Source of the DNA: Fomitopsis serialis
Taxonomy: Eukaryota; Basidiomycota; Agaricomycetes; Polyporales; Fomitopsidaceae
Direction of reading: 5' to 3'
Assembly: GCF_022376445.1 (NCBI RefSeq)
Contig: NW_025955634.1
Coordinates: forward strand, 1 to 17,491
Length of the DNA: 17,491 bases
Shown here: one piece after another, positions 1 through 8,890 of the stretch
Layout of the letters: each line of letters starts with the position of its first letter
Numbering within the stretch: position 1 is the first letter of the stretch
The notes under the pieces: generated by a model
Database searches by the model: none
The model's input: only the letters and a program-made list of their open reading frames with translations
What the model was told of the DNA's origin: nothing
Position numbers and translations under genes: made by a program

Positions 1-1109
1 GAGGTCATGCAGCGAGTAAGTGCGGTCGGTAGACGCCATCGCCACGAGTGTGTTCGTAGGGTGCATGGCGAGGCCTGTGACTTCGCCTTTGTGCGTGCGA
101 ATGACAGCACGAGTTTTGTACTCGCCAGACACTGTGTCGTGGGCCCACACCCTTGCGGTCTTGTCGGTACTGCCAGAGAGGAGCAGAGTCGGTTCACTCT
201 CGTTGATCGCTTCGCGAAACGCAACGTGAGTGATTTTCTTCTGGTGTCCCGGTAGAGCTGCCAGGACCTTGTCGGTGCTGCGGTCATAGAGTTGCACGAT
301 TTTGTCGTTGCCGCCTGTGAGGAACCGCGAAGGATTGGCTGTAGACACGGCCAAAGCGGTGATACCAGCAGGCGAGGGCGAGTGCAGGGAGGGAATGGCG
401 TGTTTCGCGGTGAAGGTCTTGACCTCGGCCGATGTGACATAGCCAGTAGGGGCTTGCGTTTTTTGCGTTGAGCAGACAACGTCTGATGTGTCTCCTCGAT
501 TTTCTGCGCAACCTCTTCAGGAATACCTCCCGCTTCGCCCTCTGCCTCAGCCATTTCCACATCCCCTCCGTTACCAGCAGACGCAACACCCATAGTAGCT
601 GACACACTTGCAAGAGCTCTGCAAGAGATAGGTCAGAGGATGTGGCCCAAAGAAGTGGTGATAACGCGTACTCTCTTGCTGCATCACGCTCGCGAATCAT
701 ACGCGCAACTACGCGTGTCGCGGCATCCTGTGCATAAAGAGCGTAGCTCAACTCTTGACGAAGGGAGTTGTACTGCTGCTTGAGGGTGAACGTCTCGAGC
801 ATGAGAGCGTCCCACTCATTTTGAAGGGTATGGAGGAGAGCCGGGATGGAAGTGGCTGCCGGTGGTCGCGGAGCAGCAGTCTTCGGGTCTGAAAGTGATT
901 CAGTATAACAACCTTGGCTGCGTTCGGTTCTCAAACGCACTAGCTTTGACGGTGAGAAGGTCCGACTCTTCCAACTTGTCTCCGGTAATGGGGTCTGTGC
1001 CGTTCTCGGTGATGTACTTGAGAATCAGCCTCCGCTCGTAGACATGGCCAGACTTTTGCGAGACGACCGGATCTTGTGGCGGCTCTCCAGAGATTGCGCA
1101 GAAAAACAT
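1..1109 (-). CDS. PRP19: PRP19, pre-mRNA-processing factor 19 (U-box E3 ligase), 3' end outside window
   Basis: Prp19 is the U-box ubiquitin ligase and scaffold of the spliceosomal NineTeen complex in the nucleus. The start at 1109 gives [20 protein letters not shown], the usual N-terminus, followed by the U-box (about residues 1-56, ending [13 protein letters not shown]). Exon 2 carries the Prp19 coiled coil ([20 protein letters not shown], then AARE). Exon 3 carries a linker and the first WD40 blades ([30 protein letters not shown]), cut by the window edge at a YSLHDL motif. Model: exons 1109-941, 888-672 and 618 to the edge, with introns of 52 and 53 nt. The frame breaks between 465 and 449, next to A6 and C4 runs: the upstream frame ends [10 protein letters not shown] and the downstream frame resumes [13 protein letters not shown], so one base appears to be missing. 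The surrounding protein is conserved on both sides, so I favour a sequence error over a pseudogene. It diverges from SGT2. The identity is very secure. Confidence 0.95.
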
Positions 1110-1257
1110 ATTGCTCAGCGGAGGGGTGGAAGGCGACTGGACTCGTCGACGACGGCTTTGCGCAAGTCGAAGTTGTTGAACGCGAGCGCTGGATGCGTGT
1201 TTGGGCGTGTTGATCTGGGCGCCAGTTCTCTAGCACTCACCTCACTCCTGCACGGTC
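1110..1257. promoter_or_regulatory. Bidirectional promoter between PRP19 and SGT2
   Basis: The two divergent start codons lie at 1109 (minus) and 1258 (plus), leaving 148 bp for both 5' leaders and both core promoters. I see no TATA box. The assignment is positional, not motif-based. Confidence 0.6.
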
Positions 1258-2478
1258 ATGTCCAACAAACAACGGCTCGTTCTCTCCATCCTCGACTTTC
1301 TCAACCAGTCCATTGAGGACGGCACCGTCAAGCAAGACGACAAGGAGAGTCTTGAGGTTGCAAGTGCGTCTCCTCTCCGCCTCGCCATGTTCGACATATC
1401 TTGAACGGATATCACGCGCACAGTCCAGTGCATCGGGGAGGCCTTCACAGTCGATCCTTCCGATTCAGCCCAACGCGAGAAGTTGTCTATAAAGCCTGCG
1501 ACGCTCCAAAATGTCTTTGACGTCTTCTTGAAGACGAGGGAGAAGGTCGGTGCCAGCCCAGCACCGGCTGCGCCAGCGACATCAGCTGCGCCGAGCGCGG
1601 ACGACAAGGCGAAAGCGGAGAAGCTGAAGGCGGAAGGCAATGCACAAATGTCTGCTAAGCAATACGACAATGCAATCGACGCTTATACGAAGGCCATTGC
1701 GCTTGACCCGACAAATGCTGTTTATTTCTCGAATCGCGCCGCGGCGCATTCAAGCAAGGAAGAACATCAGGAAGCGACCTTGGATGCGCAAAAAGCTATT
1801 GAGCTGGATCCCAACTTCGTGAAGGCATATCATCGACTTGGGTAAGCCCGACCAATGTCTTCGTGTTCAGTGTGCCTTATTGTCGACGCTGTTTGACAGA
1901 CACGCCCAGTACTGCCTCGACGATTTCAAGGAGGCAGCGGCGGCCTTCCGTCGCGGCCTCGAACTTGATCCGTCCAATGCGGCCCTCAAGTCTGGTCTCA
2001 AGAACGCAGAGGCTCGGATCGCACCAGAAGACACAGACTTATCCTCGCTTTCAGAGCCCGAGGTTGCCGGTGGAAGTGCCAATGCTGCAGGTGCCGGATT
2101 GGGCGGAATGGCGGACATGTTGCGGAACTTGGGCGGTGGAGGCGGCGGAATGCCCGATCTCGGTAGTCTAATGAGCAATCCAATGATGATGCAGATGGCA
2201 CAGCAGATGATGGCGAACGGTGGCATGGAAAGAATGATGCAGAACCCCGCCTTGGCTAACATGGTCAGTCAGCCTTTCATTATGTGAATTCATAGTGGAT
2301 AATCATCTCTATTGGGGTAGATGAACCGAGTGCAGCAAGGGGGCGGTATGCCTTCTATGGCAGAGCTCATGTCGGATCCGAGTATGCGAGATATGTATGT
2401 AGCGTCGTCAAACTGTCCCTAGCTTTGGCCTAACCGTTATGCTACAGAGCGCAACAGTTCGGTGCGGGCGGTGCATGA
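1258..2478 (+). CDS. SGT2: SGT2/SGTA-type small glutamine-rich TPR co-chaperone
   Basis: Sgt2 is the cytosolic co-chaperone that receives tail-anchored proteins and passes them, via Get4/Get5 and Hsp70, to the GET pathway. Five exons are supported: 1258-1363, 1424-1841, 1900-2263, 2321-2394 and 2448-2478 (330 aa). All four introns are short GT-AG introns with consistent phases. The N-terminus MSNKQRLVLSILDFLNQSIE plus EVAIQCIGEAF (about residues 1-50) matches the SGTA dimerisation domain. Three TPR units follow from about residue 94 (KAEGNAQMSAKQYDNAIDAY; FSNRAAAHSSKEE; KAYHRLGHAQYCLDDFKEAA). The C-terminus is Gly/Met/Gln-rich with NPMMMQMAQQMM and DPSMRDIAQQFGAGGA, the substrate-binding region. 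The protein is complete and of normal length for the family. The nearest other TPR co-chaperones lack the Met/Gln-rich tail, so the assignment is strong. Confidence 0.93.
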
Positions 2479-3379
2479 TGGCATGCTTCTCCAGAGTGGG
2501 ACATATCCTGTCTTCGTGGTTTAATCAATAGAACGAACTTGCTCTGGATCACCTCGCCTATCTTCTAGATTTCGTAATGCAGCACGGAGCCGCCCCGGTC
2601 AATACGCAAGAGCACTACGCCCATTTTCTCATCTGAGACTTCACTTACGGGAATCGGGCAAAATAAGCAGAGTGTATCGTCGAGGTACGTGCTATGCCGT
2701 TGTATGACTGCACCCAACACAGTCATCGCCCCATCTGCCTCTGGAATAGTGGTGACGTGGGGTCCCGACTGTGACCTCTACTGCGCTCCATCGTCCAAAA
2801 GGAGGAAGGCGCAAATACTCCCTCCGTATACAGTACGTTCACGTCGTTCGAGACACGACGACTGCCTTGATATCTGAGAAGCCTGCCCGGCGCCCCGTTC
2901 ACCCACGAAACGGCGAACGGCATGACTCAGAAACTAGCCCTGCTTGTTCGCTTGTTGTTCGTTTGGCAAGACGATTGTCCCCCTCAATGTTGCGCGTTGT
3001 CGATCATAATTATGAAACGCGGACGTCCTATGCTTACCCATGGACCTGCTGTGCTCGGCGACATGCTGTATTTATACTTGTAGCGCGGAGAAACCTCGTC
3101 AGTGATGTCTGCACTGGTACGTGCCCGTATTGTATGTCATGATGACCAGTGGTTCAATCTCGGTTCTCGCAGTCGCCAGATACAGCATCCGCATCGAATC
3201 TTATAATGCATTTGTCGATGTTTCCCCGGGTGGCATTTGTACTTGTGGCATGGTCAAGCTGAGTGAGTTTGGACATCATCTGCAGCGTGTCCTTCCCATC
3301 TATGATATCTTTGACCCAAGAGGTATGACCTCGTCAAAGATGATGGTCAGTCCACAGCAGTCGTGTGATAACATGCCAC
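2479..3379. other. Gene-poor stretch downstream of SGT2
   Basis: About 0.9 kb that includes the SGT2 3' UTR. Only short open frames are present (for example 2771-3142 and 3121-3402 on plus). Neither gave a recognisable domain, and their splice signals do not join them into a convincing gene. The base composition looks more AT-rich than the flanking genes. I see no inverted repeat or tandem array here. Confidence 0.5.
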
Positions 3380-3710
3380 GCGAAGCTTGTTCTATATTTT
3401 AGCGAAGGAGCAGTGATGCCTTGCATCGCTCAAGATACTGACTGTACTCCTGTCGCAGATGTGGCCACATATCTCGGATATCAGATGTCAGTATGTTGAT
3501 CCTGGCGAAACTTGAGATGCGTTCTCTCACTCTCCGCCACTGCCTTGGAAGAGGAAACGAACCGTCGGCAAACCAAAGCCAGTGTAGTCGCAATGGGGTA
3601 TGGAGCCATCTGAATCTCATGAAACTCAACTAAGACATCATCTCCAGATTCACGACGAACCACCCTGTTGATAATTCACCACTGTAGTATTGCTGTCTAA
3701 CAAGAGTATA
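3380..3710 (-). pseudogene. Possible F-box protein gene relic
   Basis: Two overlapping minus frames carry pieces that resemble the N-terminal part of Agaricomycete F-box proteins. The first frame has MAPYPIATTLALVCRRF (3481-3663), where L-x-L-V-C-R-R-F fits the F-box core l-x-x-V-C-r-r-f/w. The second frame (3399-3629) has RINILTSDIRDMWPHLRQEY followed by YLERCKASLLL, like the LW-x(n)-YLERSK-x-PL motif that commonly follows the F-box in these fungi. The two pieces are in different frames without a plausible intron, a stop follows the second at once, and no long downstream region is open. If real it is a decayed fragment. F-box families expand and decay rapidly in these genomes, which fits a relic, but the match is short and could be chance. 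Confidence 0.3.
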
Positions 3711-3857
3711 CGTGCACACTCATAGCACTGGTCGACGACAAAGCCGCATCTATCACCACATGCTGAACAGCGCTCTAGGCTTCTTCAAGTTCTTGCTCAC
3801 GGCGGCCGAAAGAGAAGTCATGTATATGCCGGGATAATCTGTGCCTCCAGGTCGGCG

Positions 3858-3863
3858 TATATA
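3858..3863 (+). promoter_or_regulatory. TATA-like element upstream of the DUF6534-type gene
   Basis: A TATATA hexamer lies 44 bp before the candidate start codon at 3908. The spacing is compatible with a core promoter and suggests the downstream locus was once a functional gene on this strand. Confidence 0.4.
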
Positions 3864-3907
3864 GGACCGACATTCCTGGTCCGTTCAACTGGCTTCCAGT
3901 CTTCTGG

Positions 3908-5920
3908 ATGGGTACTGAAATGGCTGGCTTCACTCTCGACCTCAACGATTCAATGGGTTGCGTCTTTGTGGGCGTCGTCCTCAGTCTTGCGTACAGCTAT
4001 TTCGTGCGTCCGTTGTCGACATTGAACTAATAGTCTGTGCACTAGGTTCTATGGAGTAATGTGCGCCCAGCTGATGTACTACTTCTGGAATTACCGACAC
4101 GATAATCGTGTCCTGAGAATATGGGTCAGTGAGTTCTGGAATAATCACGCGAGGTTGCACACTCAAGTCTCTGTTTAGGTCGTTACTGTGTGGTTTGTCT
4201 GTATTCGTGTTTCGAGTGGCAGAGTGTCTCACAGCTTACCAACTCAGGGCTTTACAATCTGCGAATGTGGTGACAGAAATCCATGTCAGCGCTGTTTTTC
4301 GTACGCTCGCGCTACATATCGTCCGCTGAACATCGTCCAACGTATAGCAACTATGGTTCTACCTTGTCGCGCGGCATGGTAGTGTTTTCGGCCTTGTAGG
4401 CGAGGACCCGTGAGAGATTCAACTCACTGAACATCGTCGTTGGCTGACATACGCAACGATACAGTACCACTGGCGTAAGTCAGTGTCATCTCCTCTGGAA
4501 TAAATACTGAGTCGTCGTGACGTGCAGGCTCAGCAATTGTTCTCTGTTCGTTTGCCAATCTATGACAAGAGAATTCGCTGATTGGTTCGATGTTTACAGC
4601 GAATCGTTCAGCTCCTCGTACAGTGGTACGATAACGTCACATTGCCTTACGCGCCCTCAGGCTGACAGTAAAGCAGGTACCTTCTTCAAAAGATATGGCA
4701 GCGTGAGCAGTACATTGTCTTTGTACCTCACGGTTGTCATGATGTCTCTCTAGTCCTCTATGACAAGCGCGCCAAGTGGATTCATACAGTTGCTTCCGTA
4801 AATACAATGTCACTTTGTGCCATCCAATCCTGACGCCTGTATCTAGGGAATACTGTTCTTGATATGTTTGGGTGTGTTACCTGACATCGCCGCTGAGACC
4901 CTCGTGTGACGTTACTCACATGGCGCCATAGGGTCATCAATAGGTAAGTTAAGGTCGTGCTTAACGGGCTGCTTATTTGAAGCTAACTCATATGCATCAT
5001 TAATTACTCGCATCAGCTATTGTGCAGAGCAGGTATGATTCACCCGATTCTTGAGATATGGACTCGCTTCCATAGGTGATGCGTAGCATTGCTCAGAAAA
5101 GCGTCAACGGTGCAGTCCGACGTGCTTTGGTGCGCCTCTACAACTTCATGCGTCATGCCCGTATACTCACTATATGGGGGTAGGTACCAGGCTATTGGAC
5201 TCTGGCGTCTGCATTTTCCATGGACTTCTACATCACCTGCGTGCTCTGTTACATTCTCTTTAATCGCAGGACTGCGTTCCGACGGTATGAAGTTTTACGG
5301 CTTGGTCATGTCTCGACGAGCTAACTATGTACGTTCGAAGCACCAACACCATTCTGGAGAGGCTGATCATCTACACCATTAACCGTGGTGTACTGTTGTG
5401 GTGCGTTCTGATCTTGACCTAATTGATACTAAAAACCCATGAAATGGTGCCGCAGCTTGCTTTCGCTTCTTTGTATTGCATTGGTGAGTAGGAGACTAAG
5501 TTCAGCAATCTCCTCTGCGCCTGACTTGATGCTCGAACCGTCAGTATCCAGTAGACGGCAAGCGCGGCAGTCTGTATAGCGAAACGGTCTCTGCGCCTGA
5601 AGCAGCCTGTACGTGCGATCAGCCGAACTCTGAGGCGTCCTCCATTCTGACATGTACAACCGCAGTGTATGTCAATTCCCTGATGGCAGTGTACGTCCTT
5701 TATTTTTCACGTCCGTGGTAGTCTCGTCGCTGAACTTGGATCTTCTGCGTAAAGTCTGAACGTTCGGAACCACTTGGGACAGCTAGAGGTAGAGACAAGG
5801 CACAACACTTTCGAATCCCCTCATGCTCTTGTACGTATCCCAGCAGAAGAGGTGAGAGACGCCGTGCGGTACGCGTCCCAGGCTGTTGAGGGTGGGGGTA
5901 CTTCTAGTAGTGGTCGTTGA
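3908..5920 (+). pseudogene. DUF6534-type multi-pass membrane protein gene, probably degraded
   Basis: Ordered pieces match the Agaricomycete seven-helix family usually annotated DUF6534, whose function is unknown. They are: 3908-3990, DSMGCVFVGVVLSLA; 4046-4124, FYGVMCAQLMYYFWNY then RVLRIW; 4179 onward, VVTVWFV then VSSGRVSHSL; about 4528-4578, AQQLFSVRL; 5191-5284, AFSMDFYITCVLCYILFNRR; 5341-5400, TNTILERLIIYTINRG; 5456-5483, LLSLLCIAL; 5666-5690, YVNSLMA; 5720-5756, LNLDLLRK; and a soluble tail ending in TGA at 5918-5920. Several junctions are good GT-AG introns with matching phase (3991-4045, 4125-4178, 5285-5340, 5401-5455). Against an intact gene, the stretches 4250-4520 and 4580-5190 and the helix expected near 5484-5665 show stops in every reading I tried, and one required intron would be only about 31 nt. 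It is either a decaying gene or one with sequence errors. The family call is fairly firm; its coding status is uncertain. Confidence 0.5.
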
Positions 5921-6162
5921 AGACGTCAAAACATTGTGCCATGCTTCAAGCATCCGCAAGAGTAGCGATGGCGGTTACCTACCTACTATGATATCTCTAC
6001 TCACAATGCACGCACAACTCTTACTACTTACAGTAGTGGTGCTCGTGCCAAAGACTTCAAGTACGCTATGTATGACGCTTGCCGGGTAGTATGGTCTACA
6101 ACGGAGACTAGCGGGGTGCCTGTCCTCTCAGCCCCAGATTCTAAGTAGCGCGTCGGGAACAC
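5921..6162. other. Spacer between the DUF6534-type locus and the TIR element
   Basis: A 53-codon open stretch (5987-6148, plus), starting YDISTHNARTT and ending in TAG 14 bp before the inverted repeat, was not recognisable and has no supported start. Nothing else was seen. Confidence 0.4.
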
Positions 6163-6189
6163 TTACAGTCATCGACGGCTCCTTGAGAC
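6163..6189 (+). repeat. Left terminal inverted repeat, 27 bp
   Basis: A perfect reverse complement of 6783-6809. It starts TTACAGTCATCGACGG and ends CCTTGAGAC. Pairing fails at the first base outside (6162 against 6810) and at the first base inside (6190 against 6782). Confidence 0.9.
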
Positions 6190-6192
6190 ACC

Positions 6193-6208
6193 CCCGGTCC
6201 TTGAGACA
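6193..6208 (+). repeat. Left subterminal inverted repeat, 16 bp
   Basis: CCCGGTCCTTGAGACA is a perfect reverse complement of 6590-6605. Its last ten bases repeat the inner part of the terminal repeat (6181-6190) in direct orientation. Confidence 0.85.
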
Positions 6209-6589
6209 GCGGGCTTCAGCACGCGCTCAGTGAGGTCTGCTAGCTTCAAAAAACGAGAACAATTCACTTTCAGCTGTCATGTACCTACTGAGACCGTGTT
6301 TGCGACGGCGCGAGCGTTGGTCGCTGCACGGTAAGTATGTCGAAGAACCTGGAAAACTGCATTTCATGAAATTCATTACCCGATTTAGCAAGTGCCATTA
6401 CATAATCACACTGGCCCATAATCCCTACTGTGCGGAACGGCGCGAAAGTGGGGATTGAACAGAGAGGAAGTTTCCTTTGTACTTTCTGTGACCATTTCAA
6501 TACTTTGTAGGGGTATTGCATTTGAAAGAAGAGCCTGGAAGAGCCGTATGCACTGATGAGTACTCGGGATAGTTACCATTTTAGGCAGG

Positions 6590-6605
6590 TGTCTCAAGGA
6601 CCGGG
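6590..6605 (-). repeat. Right subterminal inverted repeat, 16 bp
   Basis: TGTCTCAAGGACCGGG is the reverse complement of 6193-6208. It lies 177 bp inside the right terminal repeat, whereas the left copy is only 3 bp inside the left one, so the element is asymmetric. Confidence 0.85.
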
Positions 6606-6782
6606 AAAGGTCTTGATAAGAAAAATCGCGACTGATCTCCTCAGTGTGCAACGTGCAACGTTCGCTCTATGGATAAGGATACAGATTTTTTATAGGATGC
6701 CTTGAACATGCGTGATTGTGCGTATACCGTCCGATCTTGAAGATTACGCGGTGTTTCGATGGACGCCGAATGCGATTTGGGC

Positions 6783-6809
6783 GTCTCAAGGAGCCGTCGA
6801 TGACTGTAA
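6783..6809 (-). repeat. Right terminal inverted repeat, 27 bp
   Basis: Starts GTCTCAAGGAGCC and ends GATGACTGTAA, matching the left repeat at all 27 positions. Confidence 0.9.
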
Positions 6810-7124
6810 TCCTTATTGACTGCTACCAACCTACACGGACGTGACCCAGTCCAGTCCAGGAACCGCAACGTGTCTACTACGCCCTCGTCTGAGCCGAGAC
6901 GCGCCTACATCCTAAGCTGACAACAGCCGGTCCATCCCATCCCGTAAAAAGAAACAAATAGCGAGTGAATCGAGACACTGGCAGGCAGTCCGACACGAAG
7001 CCAGGCGAGGCATAATCAATAAAACAACAACAGTAAGTCGTGAGTCGTAAAGAAATCGTCATGAGAAGATCGTGGAGGTAGATATGTATGTTCGGGTAAC
7101 GTGTGGGCGGGCGAGGTAGGTTGT
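6810..7124. other. Spacer between the TIR element and the 3' end of the Nudix gene
   Basis: About 315 bp that should contain the 3' UTR of the minus-strand Nudix gene, whose stop codon is at 7125-7127. No coding frame with recognisable content, RNA gene or repeat was seen. Confidence 0.5.
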
Positions 7125-8766
7125 TCACCGGAAGAGGATCCATGTGCCGACGAAGAGGCCGACCAGGACGCCAATCGCGCGGAGGACGAGCACCACGACG
7201 AGGGCTTTTCGCACTGAGGCGTAGAACGTTGTCAGGGCAGAGCCTGTCCAGTTTATTCTGAAGACCCAAAACGCGTCAGTTCTAATGCTTCGCCGCCCCA
7301 AAGCACAAGGGACATACCGCCTGTCGTTCGTGCCACCCGCACGTACGCTCGCTTCCCAACCGCGCATAACCGCGCGGTACCTCTTGCCGAATACCCTACA
7401 CAAGACCGTCAGCGCTGCCTACGAACCACGTACAGCGAATACGCACCATATCCAGAAATTCACATCGGGATAAGAGAATCGCGGGAAGATGCTCGTCAGG
7501 CTCGGCGCAACGACTGGCATCCGGAGCATCTCCAGCGTCTCCGCATCCGGGGGCAGCAGCGCCTGTGCGCTCATTATGGCCTCGTCGCTCTTCTCATTGC
7601 TTACACTCATCCTCCCCTTGCCCTTCCCTCTGCCAGCGATCGGGGCCTTCCCTGCGATGGGTGACACCGTAGGCACGGTCATATTCAAGAGCAGATCGAG
7701 CGTCATGCCGAGCGAGAGACCCCAGAGCTTCAGCTCTTCCTCACCATCCGCGCCGTGCTCGAGCGCTGCACGTTTCTCGTCAATCGCGAGCAGCTGTGAC
7801 TTCGCATCGCCGGCGGGCGTATGCGCGAGGGGGACTGCAGCCGATGCGGAGGGGGAGATGAGGATGGCGGGGAACTGCATGCTGCCCACGAGGACACGCA
7901 TAAGGAGGCGGAGCACGGTCGAGTGCCGCGGCGCGAGACGGGAGGACGCGTCGACGGTGACATGCGACCAGCGGGGGCTGCGGGCGCTCTTGCCTTGCAT
8001 GGACGCGGGGAGGGGGAGGAGCTCCGCGAGGGGTACCCAGTGGAGCGCGGTGCCGGGCGCGGGGTCGACGGGGGTGGTGTGAGGGGCGAGTTGGAGGAAG
8101 ACGAAGGGAGAGAGGACCATGAGGAGGCGCTTGCCGAGGGAGGTGGTCACTTCGCGGTCATCGAGCTGGCCGACAGGCGTGTATGCGTTCTCGGCGAGGT
8201 CGAGACCGATTTCCTCCCATGTTTGGCGCATAGCTAATGTATGTCAGCTGTGTGCAGTCACAGGAAATGAGTGTAGGGCGGACCTGTGTACATGCCGCCT
8301 TCGTCCCCGTCTTCGGTTTTGCCGCCTGGGAAAGCGACGTGGGCTTCGCGCGTGCGCGGGCCACTTCCGCTCATACGGCCTGCATCTGCTGCCGTGTCTG
8401 GTTTGTCCCTGCGGAGGAAAAGAATTTCAGGTCGCGCTCCGGGTGCGTTGACCCAGTCAAGCTGGAAGAATTCAGAGAGGCCAGGGGCGAGTTCAGGGGA
8501 TGGATTGTATGACGGCGGCGGGACCACGCGAATGATGAGCGCTACTGCTGCCCTGCGAGGTTCTGCCAAAGGTTGTAAATCATCTAAAGCCGCAACAGAC
8601 GGTAGTGTGCGTACGGGTTGCGGGGGACGCTATGGCTCTAGGCGGGGTTGAACGGATGTGGTGCAGCGCCCGCGAGAGCAGCGGAACAATCGAGACTCCT
8701 GTGAGTATATGCGTGAGCGAGCGACACGGCGAGGGCGGCGGCGAGCATACCTGGGGTGTCGGCCAT
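7125..8766 (-). CDS. Nudix hydrolase (CoA diphosphatase-like) with C-terminal membrane anchor
   Basis: A Nudix family enzyme expected to cleave a nucleoside-diphosphate compound; similarity of layout suggests the CoA/NUDT7-like branch, but the substrate is inferred. Model: exons 8766-8751, 8698-8284, 8233-7447, 7395-7318 and 7257-7125, with introns of 50-60 nt; about 475 aa. The N-terminal strand PRRAAVALIIRVVPPPS leads to the Nudix box FPGGKTEDGDEGG then MRQTWEEIGLDL (about residues 128-156), which is split by the third exon junction. The motif has R-Q where the consensus has R-E; the E-E pair that binds metal is kept. It is followed by VGQLDDREVTTSLGKRLLM. The last about 24 residues (IGVLVGLFVGTWILF) form a hydrophobic helix one residue from the end, so the protein is probably tail-anchored with the enzyme in the cytosol. 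The frame breaks at a C5 run (8622-8626): one extra base separates the reading of LHHIRSTPPRAIAS from RTLPSVAALDDLQPL. This is probably a sequence error. The start at 8766 is preceded by CCCACC. Confidence 0.85.
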
Positions 8767-8882
8767 GGTGGGCGGGGGCAAGGGTGGACGGGCGAAGAGA
8801 GCTCGTCTGCGCGAAATTGTCCGTACGCGGCACGGCCGGGGTGTTTAGGCGCCCGCACAACGCGTTGGGGAGTCTGGGGTTT

Positions 8883-8890
8883 TGACGTCA
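8883..8890. promoter_or_regulatory. CRE/ATF-type palindrome upstream of the Nudix gene
   Basis: A perfect TGACGTCA, 116 bp upstream of the Nudix start codon. This is the canonical site for CREB/ATF-type bZIP proteins. Function is inferred from sequence and position only. Confidence 0.45.

Larger units (their letters stand above)
6163..6809. mobile_element. 647-bp non-autonomous TIR transposon (MITE-like)
   Basis: The segment is bounded by perfect 27-bp inverted repeats at 6163-6189 and 6783-6809, checked base by base. The outer ends read TTACAGTC... and ...GACTGTAA. If the target duplication is the dinucleotide TA, the true terminal repeat is 24 bp beginning CAGTCATCGACGG, as in Tc1/mariner/pogo-type elements, which often begin CAGT and duplicate TA. 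Inside, a second perfect inverted pair of 16 bp lies at 6193-6208 and 6590-6605. Both repeats share the core CCTTGAGACA, giving two direct copies at the left end 18 bp apart, which look like subterminal transposase-binding sites. No transposase frame was recognised inside, so it is probably non-autonomous. The superfamily is inferred; the repeat structure is seen directly. Confidence 0.78.

Noticed and set aside
1242..1670. 142-codon minus frame opposite SGT2 exons 1-2
   Set aside because: Antisense shadow of coding sequence; crosses a real intron and has no domain.
5987..6148. 53-codon open stretch beginning YDISTHNARTT
   Set aside because: No start codon or upstream exon could be assigned and no family was recognised.
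7489..8082. 197-codon plus-strand open frame
   Set aside because: Antisense shadow of the large Nudix exon; the minus strand carries the recognisable protein.
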